Shown piece by piece: positions 54,106 to 63,599 of a DNA stretch of 64,000 bases. Below the pieces are notes generated by a model. That model did not search any database. It was not told where the DNA came from and was given only the letters and a program-made list of their open reading frames with translations. Source of the stretch: JAPPHA01 sp963664045 (GTDB lineage Bacteria; Pseudomonadota; Alphaproteobacteria; Rhodobacterales; Rhodobacteraceae); the NCBI GenBank assembly GCA_963664045.2, contig CAXXGT010000009.1:62001-126000 (forward strand). The letters run 5' to 3'. Position numbers and translations under genes: made by a program. The first letter of the stretch is position 1. Every line of letters starts with the position of its first letter.

Positions 54106-56206
54106 TTAACCCAAGTTTAACTTTTTTTGGCGTGATTCTGTTGATTTCGCGGTATTTCTGACTTCCCGTGTCAGACAACACACTGTTTTTGCCCGATATT
54201 GTATTCACGATGATCGGGAGTGGTGCCATAAACGAACAGGAAAGGGATTCCAGCGCACCGCTCAACCTGATAAACACGCCGCATGTTCATCAGGCGCGCA
54301 AAAACACGCACCACCGAAGACGGGACCCAGTACTTCTCCTACCGCCTCGTCCGCAACGAACGACAGGGCGACAGGGTCAGGCAGAGGACCCTCCTCAACC
54401 TCGGAAGCGCCTTCCCCGTGGAGAAGAGACACTGGCGCCTGTTGTGCGCGCGCATCACCCAGCTCATCGGGCGCCAGGAGACACTTCTGCCGCTCCCCTG
54501 GCCCGATGAGGTCGAGGCGGAAGCACAGCGCATCGCCGCCCGGCTGGTCAGCCGCTCACCCCCGGTCGCAGGCGCCGGGCCCGGCTCCAACATGGAAACG
54601 GTGGATGTGGCGTCCCTGGAGATGGTGCGGCCGCGTTCTGCCGGTGTCGAGCATGTGGGGCTGTGGGCGATGGAACAACTCGGCCTCGAGGCACTCCTGG
54701 AGCATCTGGGTTTCAACCGCCGGTCGCGGGCCGTGGCCATGGGGTTGATCATCGGCCGCATGGCGGTTCCGGGCTCGGAGCGCGCGACCTGGCGCTGGCT
54801 CTGCGAGCGGAGTGCGCTCGGCGAACTCCTCGATGTCGATTTCGAGACCATGAACATGATGCGCCTGTACCGGGCCTCGGATGCGCTGCTGTCGCGGCGC
54901 CGGGCGATCGAGGCCCACGTGTTCGAGCGTGTGACGGACCTGTTCTCGCTGGGACACACGGTAACGCTGTTCGACCTGACGAACACGTTTTTCGAGGGTG
55001 CGGCTGACAAGCAGCCCAAGGCCCGGCGTGGCCACTCGAAGGAGAAGCGCAGCGACTGTCCGTTACTGACCCTGGGCCTGGTTCTTGACGGCAGCGGCTT
55101 CGTGCAGCGCTCGGAGGTGTTCCCTGGCAACGTACAGGAAAGCAGCACGCTGGAGGGGATGCTGGCCAGGCTTTCGGCACCCCGGGATGCGCTGGTGGTG
55201 ATGGACGCCGGCGTCGCCACCGATGACAACGTCACCTGGCTCCGCGACAATGGCTACCGCTATCTCGTGGTCAGTCGCGAACGGGTCCGCCACTTCGACC
55301 CCGACCTGGCGACGGCGATCGAGACCCGCTCCCGCGGGAAGGTCCACATCCAGGCTGTCACCGACGAGGCGGCTTCCGAGCTCCGCCTGTTCTGTTGCTC
55401 CGAGGCTCGGGCCGAGAAGGAACTGGGCATCACCGAACGCTTCATGACGCGCTTCGAGGACGAGTTGCAGAAGCTGCACGACGGGTTGTCACGACCACGG
55501 ACCCACAAGCAGGTCGCCTATGTCTGGCAACGGATCGGACGCATCCGCAGAAGAGCCGCGGCGCTGGCCAGCACTACAGTATCGACATCGTCACCGATCC
55601 GGAGAACGCCGAAAAGGCGACAGGGCTCATCTGGACGCAGACACCGCGCAGCGGCACCATGCTCACCCACCCCGGCGTCTACTGCCTGCGCACCAACCAG
55701 CTCGACTGGGATGCGGAGACCCTGTGGCGGACGTACTCCATGTTGACGGATGTGGAATCGGTGTTCCGTTCGCTCAAGTCGGAACTGGGTCTGCGTCCCG
55801 TGTATCACTGGAAGCAGGTCCGATCCGACGGTCACCTGTTCATCAGCGTCCTGGCCTACCAGCTGGTCCAGGTCATTCGCAGCCGTCTTCGGGCTCATGG
55901 CGAGACGGCGAGCTGGAGAACGCTGCGGGACATTCTTTCGGGCCAGATCCGGGTCACTGCCTGTTTCCGTCGTGCCGACGGCCGCATTATCCACATCCGC
56001 AAGGCAACCCGGGCGGAGCCTCGGCAACGGGAGATCTACCGGGCGCTTGGTCTTGCCCCCGAGCCCGGGAAGACGCGGAGGATGGTTGCCTGATGGGTCG
56101 GTGATGTCATATGGGGTGTGGCCTGTAGTGCCATAACCGCGGTTTCAGTCGGCATAAGCCCCTGAAAAACAATCACCTTTTTTCGGGCGTGTTAAACTTC
56201 GGTTAA
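54106..56206 (+). mobile_element. IS1634-type insertion sequence with terminal inverted repeats
   Basis: The left end TTAACCCAAGTTTAAC (54106-54121) matches the reverse complement of the right end GTTAAACTTCGGTTAA (56191-56206) at 15 of 16 positions. Both ends continue with T-rich DNA inward. The 2.1 kb interval carries a single transposase gene of the IS1634 type. No target-site duplication is obvious in the flanks (AAGCA before, GGATC after), so the flanks may have been rearranged. Confidence 0.8.
54283..56093 (+). pseudogene. IS1634-family transposase, frameshifted
   Basis: The first frame (54283 to about 55550) covers the N-terminus (FIRRAKTRTTEDGTQYFSY), the first catalytic Asp region (VTLFDLTNTFFEG) and the second (ALVVMDAGVATDDN). 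The match then continues in the next frame from about 55551 with SRGAGQHYSIDIVTDPENA and LTDVESVFRSLKSELGLRP, which carries the catalytic Glu region. Joining them needs one extra base in the short A-run at 55549-55554. A single-base deletion is the simplest reading; programmed frameshifting is less likely since this family uses one frame. Confidence 0.82.
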
Positions 56207-56225
56207 GGATCGACCGTGGTTCCTG

Positions 56226-57861
56226 ATGGCTTGTGCCTGTCCGAACGAGGTCCTGAACATGCCGTCTCCCGGAAACGATGCTCCCTCGCTTGAAATCAAC
56301 AGCGGCGTGATCAGGCACGCGATTCCGGCTTTACTTCTTGGATCCGCGTCAATCTCGCCAGGCGGCCGTTTCGAAGCCGGTTCGCTTGCGTCGTTCACCT
56401 TGACCTACACGGCCGGCAAATTCGGGATCGACGGCTCCGGAAGCCTTCGGATCTGTTTCCGGGTTGCCTGCGATCAGGTCAGCCCCCAGTTCGAAGATCC
56501 TGCCGGGGCGAACTGTTGTACGATATCACTGACGCTTTCTGGAACAGGCTGAATTCACTGACGGCATATGATCAACCTGGCAGGATCGTGGCATTGCCGG
56601 GGCACGAATGGTCCGGGAAAACGTCTCTTGGCGGGGACAGGAATGTCTATTTCCCGACCGACGACAGGATCATCCGCCGCTCATCCTATGCCTTGATCGA
56701 AGGCGGTGATATTGCCGGTACGCATGCTCCGACGTGCAACGCGCTGTTCGACGCCCTGGCGGAGAACGAGGAGTGGGTTTTCGTCATGTACGCCCATAGT
56801 GGTGGCCGATACGCGGACATCGCGGTTGCGCATGACGGGAGATTCGAAAAATCCGTCGAGATCCATTCCTCTTGGGGAACCTTTGAATGGCTCCTTCACG
56901 ACGCGTTCAGGCTCAACCACCGTGTCGGCGTCGTGGCTAACTCCGATGGCCACAAGGGCCGGCCGGGGGCGAGCTATCCCGGCGCCGGCATGTTCGGAGC
57001 AATCGGTGGGCTGACGTGTTTCCTGATGGAAAGTCTGGATCGTCCGAGCCTGCTGGATTGCATGCGAAAACGCCGCCACTATGGAACCACGGGGGGGCCG
57101 ACTGGCCGACTGGCCGAATGGTCATTGACCTCACGGGCCGGTTCACCGAGCCCGGCCAAGTGTATCATGATGATCCGGCCTTGAGCGATGGCGCGGATCA
57201 TGTGGTCGCGTCGACGGCATTGATGGGCGACATCGTTCGCCTGCCGTCTGGGGAGATGGATCTTGAGCTTTCGCTCGTGGCCTCCACTCCGATCGAACGT
57301 GTCGATATCTTCAACGGTCTGGACCTGGTCGAGACCATCACCCCGTTTGAGCGGTCTGATCTCGGGAGCCGAATCCGAATCCTCCGGGAAGGCGCCGCGT
57401 ATCGTGGCCGGTTTCGAGAGGTAATCTGGGACGGGAGAGCCGAGTTCATCGGCAATGGTATCACTGAAATCGTTCCCGTGAACTTCCTGAACCCGGAAAA
57501 GACACTCGAGCGCACGGGAAACATCGCCGAATGGCGTTCAACGACCACGGGAAACTCCAGCGGCTTCGATGTCATGTCGAGCGACAGAGAATCGGGAAAA
57601 ATCCGATTTGAAACGCCGCTGGTCAGCTTCGACCAGTCAATTGCGGGCATTGGCGGCGAAGACATCGCTTACGATGTGCCGGGCGAGATGCCGCGTTTCG
57701 TCAAGATGTTTCGACTCCCGAACGATAATCCGCACAAATCGTTCAGGTTCAGTCGCAGAATTCCCTTGAGACCCGCAGGGGACAATCCGGTCTATATTCG
57801 CCTCACACAGGAAGACGGCGCGCGGGCGTGGACCAGTCCGATCTACGTATTTCGGGAGTGA
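56226..57861 (+). pseudogene. DUF3604-family protein, three fragments
   Basis: An N-terminal piece (56226-56550: SFTLTYTAGKFGIDGSGSLRICFR) is followed by a second piece (about 56516-57110) with GDRNVYFPTDDRIIRRSSYALIEGG, AVAHDGRFEKSVEIHSSWGTFEWLLHDAF and NSDGHKGRPGASYPGAGMFG blocks. A third frame (57119-57861) continues MVIDLTGRFTEPGQVYHDDPALSD to the end. A large deletion follows the first piece and a frameshift near 57105 separates the others. DUF3604 proteins occur in marine bacteria and have PHP-like metal-binding features, but their reaction is unknown. Inactive here. Confidence 0.8.
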
Positions 57862-58154
57862 CCGGGAAGCCTTGAGACAGGTTCGGTCAAATGCTCTCCC
57901 GTGATTCGGCCCCTTATGTTCGGGTCAGTCGCCGGCAAAGCGTCGCACGACTTTGGCACGGAAGAGGCGGAACTCCCCGGTGTCGCGTTGACGAGACCTG
58001 GCGGTGATTCTGTAGCAAGTCGGCGTGCGGCGCGACTCCGGCATCAATTCAAGACGCTTTTGTAATCACTGGAACTGTCGGATGAAGCTGCCCTTTTTCG
58101 GGACGCCGTCCCTGAGATGCGAGAGGACTGGGCAGCTGGTGTCCGTACGAAGTC
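57862..58154. other. Short interval before the amino-acid transporter promoter
   Basis: About 290 bases with no recognisable gene or repeat. It separates the DUF3604 relic from the aap operon promoter. Confidence 0.4.
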
Positions 58155-58183
58155 TTGACTAAGGGCGACGGGAGTGTGAATAT
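58155..58183 (+). promoter_or_regulatory. Possible promoter of the aap operon
   Basis: TTGACT (58155-58160) and GAATAT (58178-58183) are separated by 17 bases, about 95 bases upstream of the aapJ ATG. The -35 match is good and the -10 match is weak. Confidence 0.4.
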
Positions 58184-58277
58184 GCTGGTGCCGGGGGCAT
58201 GCTTTGGCGGTTACCATTTACCGGGCGCAAGTCCGGGGCAATGCCCGAGAGGGTTGAAACCAAGGAAGAGGGAACAA

Positions 58278-59297
58278 ATGAAAAGTAAACAATTCATTGG
58301 CGCATTGGCGGCCGCAGTGATGGCCGCCGGAATGGCCGCCGCGGGTACGCTTGAAGATGTGCAGGCGAAAGGCCATCTCCAATGCGGAGTATCCACCGGA
58401 CTCGTCGGCTTTGCAGCCGCTGATGCCAACGGGAACTGGGATGGTTTTGACGTCGCGGTTTGCCGGGCGGTAGCAGCTGCCGTATTGGGTGACGCACAGG
58501 CCGTGAAATTCACTCCAACCACCGGAAAGACCCGTTTCACGGCGCTCAGTTCCGGCGAGGTTGACATGCTTGCCAGGAACACGACCTGGACCTTCAGCCG
58601 CGATGCCGATCTCAAACTGACCTTCGTCGGTGTCAACTACTACGATGGGCAAGGCTTCATGGTGCCTGCAGGCCTCGGTGTCTCGTCCGCAAAGGAACTT
58701 GACGGCGCGACGGTCTGCATCCAGACCGGTACGACGACGGAACTGAACCTGGCGGATTTCTTCCGTTCGAACAACATCAGCTATGAGCCGGTTCCGATTG
58801 AGACCAATGCCGAAGCCCAGCAACAGTACCTGGCTGGTGCTTGCGACGTCTACACCACGGACAGGTCAGGCCTCGCTGCAACTCGGGCAACGTTCGAGAA
58901 CGCCGCGGACCACGTGATCCTTCCCGAGATCATCTCGAAAGAGCCGCTCGGGCCGCTCGTGCGCCACGGAGACGATCAGTGGGCCGACATTGTTCGCTGG
59001 ACCCTGAACGCCCTGATCACCGCGGAAGAACTTGGCATCACTTCGGCCAATGCCGGTGAAATCGGCTCAGGCCCAACCAACAATCCCGAAATCAACCGCC
59101 TTATGGGAACCGAAGGTGACCTCGGCGGCATGGTTGGACTTGACATGGCGTGGGCACAGCGGGCGATTGCGGCTGGCGGCAATTATGGTGAAATTTTCGA
59201 ACGCCATATCGGGGAAAACACCCCGATCGGGCTGGCCAGGGGGCTCAATGCCCAGTGGACAGATGGCGGGCTGATTTATTCACCTCCATTCCGTTGA
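58278..59297 (+). CDS. aapJ: General L-amino-acid ABC receptor
   Basis: Periplasmic amino-acid-binding protein of 339 residues. The signal peptide is about residues 1-23 (FIGALAAAVMAAGMAAAG). LQCGVSTGLVGFAAADANGNWDGFDVAVCRAVAAAVLG in the first lobe (position marked, residues 34-71), LSSGEVDMLARNTTWT and CIQTGTTTELNLADFF follow AapJ/BztA closely. The ATG at 58278 has GGAA upstream and matches the family start. It captures a broad range of L-amino acids for AapQMP. Confidence 0.95.
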   Translation: MKSKQFIGALAAAVMAAGMAAAGTLEDVQAKGHLQCGVSTGLVGFAAADANGNWDGFDVAVCRAVAAAVLGDAQAVKFTPTTGKTRFTALSSGEVDMLARNTTWTFSRDADLKLTFVGVNYYDGQGFMVPAGLGVSSAKELDGATVCIQTGTTTELNLADFFRSNNISYEPVPIETNAEAQQQYLAGACDVYTTDRSGLAATRATFENAADHVILPEIISKEPLGPLVRHGDDQWADIVRWTLNALITAEELGITSANAGEIGSGPTNNPEINRLMGTEGDLGGMVGLDMAWAQRAIAAGGNYGEIFERHIGENTPIGLARGLNAQWTDGGLIYSPPFR

Positions 59298-59304
59298 CGA
59301 TTTT

Positions 59305-59340
59305 GGAAGGGTGCGCGAAACGCGCGCCCTTCCTTTTTTC
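59305..59340 (+). terminator. Rho-independent terminator/attenuator after aapJ
   Basis: GGAAGGGTGCGCG (59305-59317) pairs with CGCGCGCCCTTCC (59321-59333) across an AAA loop and is followed by six Ts. Its place between aapJ and aapQ would give an excess of receptor over permease mRNA. Confidence 0.9.
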
Positions 59341-59428
59341 TCCATCCGGATCTGGCGCGAATTGTGAGTGCCGGAGCTAGAACGGTGGCGGTTGACAGCT
59401 ACCGGGTACGGAGCAGGGGAATACCATC

Positions 59429-60685
59429 ATGGCAATAATAGCTGCTCAGACGGATATGCAGTTTCGCCTGAGCATGCTCATTTACGATACCCGGTATCGG
59501 TCAATGACCATACAGGTTGTCGCGCTGGTCGGGTTCATGCTGCTGGCGGCGTGGCTCATCAGCAATACCATACAGAATCTCGCCGCCCTCGGGAAACCGA
59601 TCGATTTTGGATTTCTCAGGGATCCGGCGAGCTACGACATCAACCAGCGTCTGCTTGAGTACACGTCGCGAAGCACGCACTTGAGGGCGTCGGTCCTCGG
59701 GTTGATGAACACAATTCTCGTTGCGGCCCTCGGGTGTATCACCGCGACGATCGTCGGCGGACTCGTCGGCATCCTGCGGCTTTCCAAGAACTGGCTGATC
59801 TCCCGCCTAATGACCGTGTACGTCGAAGGGTTCCGCAACGTGCCCGTCCTGCTCTGGATCATTCTGGTGATGGCCATCATGATCGAGAGCATGCCTGCAC
59901 CGAGGGATTTTCGGGGCGAAAATCCGGCCGCGTCCCTACAGCTCTTCGATTCAGTCGCGATTACAAATCGCGGAGTCTACATTCCCGAACCGTTGTTCAG
60001 TCGCGGACTTGGCGACATTGACGTCCTTGGTGCGTTCGAGGTCAGTCTCGACCTCGTTGCGTTCCTGGTCGTCCTCGGCGCAGGGATCTGGGCCTCCAAT
60101 CGGGTCAAACGGCGCGCCGACAGCATTCAGAACCAAACAGGAGTCCGCCCGGTCGTCTGGTGGCAACGGATTGGCCTCGTCGTCATCCCGTGCGTCGTAC
60201 TGTTGTATCTGCTTGGTTTCCATCTTGGGTTTCCCGAGCTCAAGGGGTTCAATTTCAAGGGCGGCGTCCATATGCGGAATTCGCTGATCGCATTGTGGCT
60301 GGCCCTTTCGCTCTATACTGCAGCCTTCGTGGCGGAGATCGTCCGTGGGGGAATCCTGGCGATCTCGAAAGGCCAGACCGAGGCCGCGGCATCGCTCGGA
60401 CTCAGGCCGCACAGAATCATGGGGCTGGTCATCCTTCCGCAGGCGCTTCGCGTGATCATTCCGCCGCTGATTTCCCAGTACCTGAATCTCACCAAGAACT
60501 CGTCCCTGGCGATCGCGGTCGGCTACATGGACGTGACCGGGACACTGGGTGGCATAACCATGAACCAGACAGGGAGAGAACTTGAGTGTATCCTGTTGTT
60601 GATGCTCTGTTACCTGGCGTTGTCCCTTGGCATTTCGGCTGTGCTGAACTGGTACAACGACCGCGTCAAGCTCAGGGAACGCTGA
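59429..60685 (+). CDS. aapQ: General L-amino-acid ABC permease
   Basis: Membrane protein of 418 residues. It has the long N-terminal extension typical of AapQ/BztB, with helices near residues 28-48 and 85-110, then the transport core: YVEGFRNVPVLLWIILVMAIM, AEIVRGGILAISKGQTEAAASLGLRP as the EAA loop region and TKNSSLAIAVGYMDVTG. It follows the attenuator and pairs with AapM. Confidence 0.95.
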   Translation: MAIIAAQTDMQFRLSMLIYDTRYRSMTIQVVALVGFMLLAAWLISNTIQNLAALGKPIDFGFLRDPASYDINQRLLEYTSRSTHLRASVLGLMNTILVAALGCITATIVGGLVGILRLSKNWLISRLMTVYVEGFRNVPVLLWIILVMAIMIESMPAPRDFRGENPAASLQLFDSVAITNRGVYIPEPLFSRGLGDIDVLGAFEVSLDLVAFLVVLGAGIWASNRVKRRADSIQNQTGVRPVVWWQRIGLVVIPCVVLLYLLGFHLGFPELKGFNFKGGVHMRNSLIALWLALSLYTAAFVAEIVRGGILAISKGQTEAAASLGLRPHRIMGLVILPQALRVIIPPLISQYLNLTKNSSLAIAVGYMDVTGTLGGITMNQTGRELECILLLMLCYLALSLGISAVLNWYNDRVKLRER

Positions 60686-60686
60686 G

Positions 60687-61988
60687 ATGGCGAGCAAGTC
60701 CTTTGTTCGCAACGAGTTGATCGGTCAATCAACGCCGCCCGTTGCGTCGACGGGTGTTATTGGCTGGTTTAGGGCCAACCTGTTCGGAACATGGATGAAC
60801 AGTGTCCTGACCGTCGTGTCCCTGGCGCTGGTTTTCCTGGTCTTGTACGAGGTCCTTCCCTGGATACTTCGCTCGTCATGGACGGCGAATTCGCTCAAGG
60901 AATGCCGTGAAGCCATTGACCTGAGATGGGGCGATCATGTCGATGGCGCCTGCTGGGCCGTGATCAGGGAACGGTATCTGCAACTGCTGTACGGGTTCTA
61001 TCCTGCCGAACACTACTGGCGCGCCAATCTCGCATTTGTCCTGCTCCTGGTGGCAATGGCGCCGATCCTGTTTCCGGCGGTTCCGCGGCAAGTTCTCTGG
61101 TTTTCCGCCGCATTTCCATTCCTGTGTTTCTGGCTTCTCTGGGGCGGGTCGATCTGGTTGCCGGTCGCGGCTGCATTGGGATTTGTCATTGGATACTACG
61201 CCTTCCTGGCCGTTGGCGCATTCGCCGGGCAACTTGCTGGCGTGATTGCGTCCCTTCTGGCTCCCGTGATTTGGTGGATCTGGCTTGCCGCCCCGGTCTC
61301 CGGGGTTCTCGACATCATTCTCGGGATCGGGCTTGAGCCGGTCGAGTCGGCAAGATTCGGTGGATTCATGCTGTCGGTCACGATTGGCATAACCGGAATT
61401 GCGCTTTCCCTGCCGATCGGAATCCTGCTGGCGCTTGGCCGGCAATCCAACCTTAAGATCCTCAAGTCGTTGTGCGTCGGATTCATCGAGTTCATTCGCG
61501 GCGTCCCGTTGATCACGCTCCTGTTCGTCGCGTCGACGCTGCTCAATATCTTCATGCCCCCGGGAACGAATTTCGACATCATTCTCCGGGTTGTCATCAT
61601 GGTAACCCTGTTTTCCTCGGCCTATATGGCGGAAATCATCCGGGGCGGGCTCGCGGCGTTGCCGCGCGGCCAGTACGAGGCAGCCGATTCACTTGGCCTT
61701 GATTACTGGAAATCCCAGCGATTGATCATCATGCCGCAGGCATTGAAGATCTCGATCCCGGCAATTGTCGGTAACTTCATCGGCCTGTTCAAGGACACCA
61801 CGCTCGTTTCGATCATCGGCCTGTTGGATCCCATTGGACTGACCAACAATATCCGGGCGGACGTCGACTGGAACGGGATCGTCTGGGAGCTTTACGGCTT
61901 CATCGCGTTCATGTTCTTCGTGTTTTGTTTCTCGATGAGCCGGTACTCGATGTACCTTGAACGCAAGTTGAACACGGAACACCGCTGA
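60687..61988 (+). CDS. aapM: General L-amino-acid ABC permease
   Basis: Membrane protein of 433 residues. IGFIEFIRG-type segment VGFIEFIRGVPLITLLFVAS, MAEIIRGGLAALPRGQYEAADSLGLDYW (EAA loop) and LFKDTTLVSIIGLLD mark the AapM/BztC type. The N-terminal 200 residues carry extra helices. It starts one base after the aapQ stop. It forms the channel with AapQ. Confidence 0.95.
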   Translation: MASKSFVRNELIGQSTPPVASTGVIGWFRANLFGTWMNSVLTVVSLALVFLVLYEVLPWILRSSWTANSLKECREAIDLRWGDHVDGACWAVIRERYLQLLYGFYPAEHYWRANLAFVLLLVAMAPILFPAVPRQVLWFSAAFPFLCFWLLWGGSIWLPVAAALGFVIGYYAFLAVGAFAGQLAGVIASLLAPVIWWIWLAAPVSGVLDIILGIGLEPVESARFGGFMLSVTIGITGIALSLPIGILLALGRQSNLKILKSLCVGFIEFIRGVPLITLLFVASTLLNIFMPPGTNFDIILRVVIMVTLFSSAYMAEIIRGGLAALPRGQYEAADSLGLDYWKSQRLIIMPQALKISIPAIVGNFIGLFKDTTLVSIIGLLDPIGLTNNIRADVDWNGIVWELYGFIAFMFFVFCFSMSRYSMYLERKLNTEHR

Positions 61989-62086
61989 TGAAGGTCGAAT
62001 TCGGATTTGGCGCCTATGTGAAACCGACGCTCGGAACCAGGTCAGTGTTGGCCGGTTCTCGAGGGAGCGGGAGGGAGTAAGCTAGA

Positions 62087-62878
62087 ATGTCAGAACTGAT
62101 GACCGAACGCGAGATTGACCGGTCCCATATGGAGGTATCCGATGAGGTCGTCATTGAAATCTCGGGGATGAACAAATGGTTCGGTGCTTTCCATGTTCTC
62201 CGGGATATCAATCTGACCGTTAATCGGGGCGAAAGAATCGTGATCTGCGGTCCCTCGGGCGCCGGCAAGTCGATGCTCATTCGGTGCATCAATGCGCTCG
62301 AGGAACATCAGCAGGGTAGAATTGTCGTTGAAGGAACCGTGCTGTCTTCGGATCTCAAGAACATCGACAAGATTCGGTCCGAAGTGGGCATGTGCTTCCA
62401 GCACTTCAACCTGTTTCCTCATCTGTCCATACTGGAGAACTGCACGCTGGCGCCGATCTGGGTCCGGAAGGTTCCGTTGAAAGAGGCCCAGGAAACGGCA
62501 ATGCTTTTTCTGGAAAAAGTCAAGATCCCCGACCAGGCGCTCAAGTATCCCGGACAGTTGTCCGGGGGGCAACAGCAGCGCGTCGCCATTGCCCGTTCAC
62601 TCTGCATGCGCCCCCGGATCATGCTGTTCGACGAACCGACCTCGGCTCTCGACCCGGAAATGATCAAGGAAGTTCTCGACACCATGATCGAACTGGCCGA
62701 AGAAGGGATGACCATGCTGTGCGTGACTCACGAAATGGGTTTTGCCCGGCAGGTCGCCAACCGGGTGATTTTCATGGCAGAAGGCCAGATAGTCGAGCAG
62801 AACGAACCGGAAGAATTCTTCAACAACCCGCAATCGGATCGGACCAAGCTGTTTCTCAGCCAGATTCTTGGTCATTGA
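62087..62878 (+). CDS. aapP: General L-amino-acid ABC ATPase
   Basis: ATPase of 263 residues in the polar-amino-acid group. Walker A is GPSGAGKSM, with Met instead of Thr at the last position; the signature is LSGGQQQRVAIARS, Walker B MLFDEPTSALDPE and the H-loop VTHEMGFAR. A GGGAGGGAG ribosome-binding site lies upstream. About 100 bases separate it from aapM, but no terminator intervenes, so it should be co-transcribed. Confidence 0.95.
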   Translation: MSELMTEREIDRSHMEVSDEVVIEISGMNKWFGAFHVLRDINLTVNRGERIVICGPSGAGKSMLIRCINALEEHQQGRIVVEGTVLSSDLKNIDKIRSEVGMCFQHFNLFPHLSILENCTLAPIWVRKVPLKEAQETAMLFLEKVKIPDQALKYPGQLSGGQQQRVAIARSLCMRPRIMLFDEPTSALDPEMIKEVLDTMIELAEEGMTMLCVTHEMGFARQVANRVIFMAEGQIVEQNEPEEFFNNPQSDRTKLFLSQILGH

Positions 62879-63071
62879 CGGCTCAATCCTGAATCCCCGA
62901 CGCTGATTCCGCACACGAAGTTCCAGGTTCACTCTTCGGAGCCGGAAGATCATTCGGTCAGGGTTGGATCTTGGGACAGGCAAGTCACCAGGCATTGAGC
63001 GGCGCGCGGCGTGTCGTCCCTGCCTTCGTGACAATCGATGTTTTGCAGCACGACGCCGCGACCAATCGAGT

Positions 63072-63590
63072 TCAGACTTCGAGTTCGCGCGGAATCCAGA
63101 ATTCGATCAACTCTCCCGTCGCCGGCACGAGATCGCTCCACGAACCGATGTCGAATTCGATGACCGCGGTTGCTGCGGTCGGGAATCGCCCGAACTGGGC
63201 ATGGGTCTCCAAGAGATTCGATTCCTTCAGAATCAGGGATGCAAACACCGCGGTCCCGGGATTGTGTCCCAGCATGAGGACGACAGGTTTCCTCGAAGAA
63301 CGGAGTATTTCGAACATCCTGGCAGTTCCGGCGTGGTAGAGATCCGGCTCCACCCGATGCGGGATCGAAAGGTGGGCGGCCGACTTCAAGCCGTGCCATG
63401 TTTCAAGGCAGCGTAACGCGGATGAAATGAAGGCCTCTTCCGGGAGAATGGCTGCCCCGCGCAACGTCTTCCCGATCAGTCGGCAGGAGCGGTAACCGCG
63501 TTTGCTCAAGGGGCGGTCATGATCGCGCAAGCTCGCGTCGTCCCAACTGGACTTGGCATGGCGCATCAGAATGAGGCGGTGCAGGCCCAT
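63072..63590 (-). CDS. sixA: SixA-type phosphohistidine phosphatase
   Basis: Histidine-phosphatase protein of 172 residues. LILMRHAKSSW carries the catalytic RHA motif, DRPLSKRG is typical of SixA, SSALRCLETW holds the second Arg region and LMLGHNPGT the second catalytic His. SixA enzymes remove phosphate from phosphohistidine domains, for instance in nitrogen-PTS or phosphorelay proteins. It is 9 bases downstream of the ferredoxin-like gene in the same orientation and may be co-transcribed. Confidence 0.88.
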   Translation of the reverse strand: MGLHRLILMRHAKSSWDDASLRDHDRPLSKRGYRSCRLIGKTLRGAAILPEEAFISSALRCLETWHGLKSAAHLSIPHRVEPDLYHAGTARMFEILRSSRKPVVLMLGHNPGTAVFASLILKESNLLETHAQFGRFPTAATAVIEFDIGSWSDLVPATGELIEFWIPRELEV

Positions 63591-63599
63591 GGTGCGATC

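Noticed and set aside
55540..55560. Programmed ribosomal frameshift in the IS1634 transposase
   Set aside because: No slippery heptamer is seen and this family normally uses one frame; a one-base deletion explains it better.
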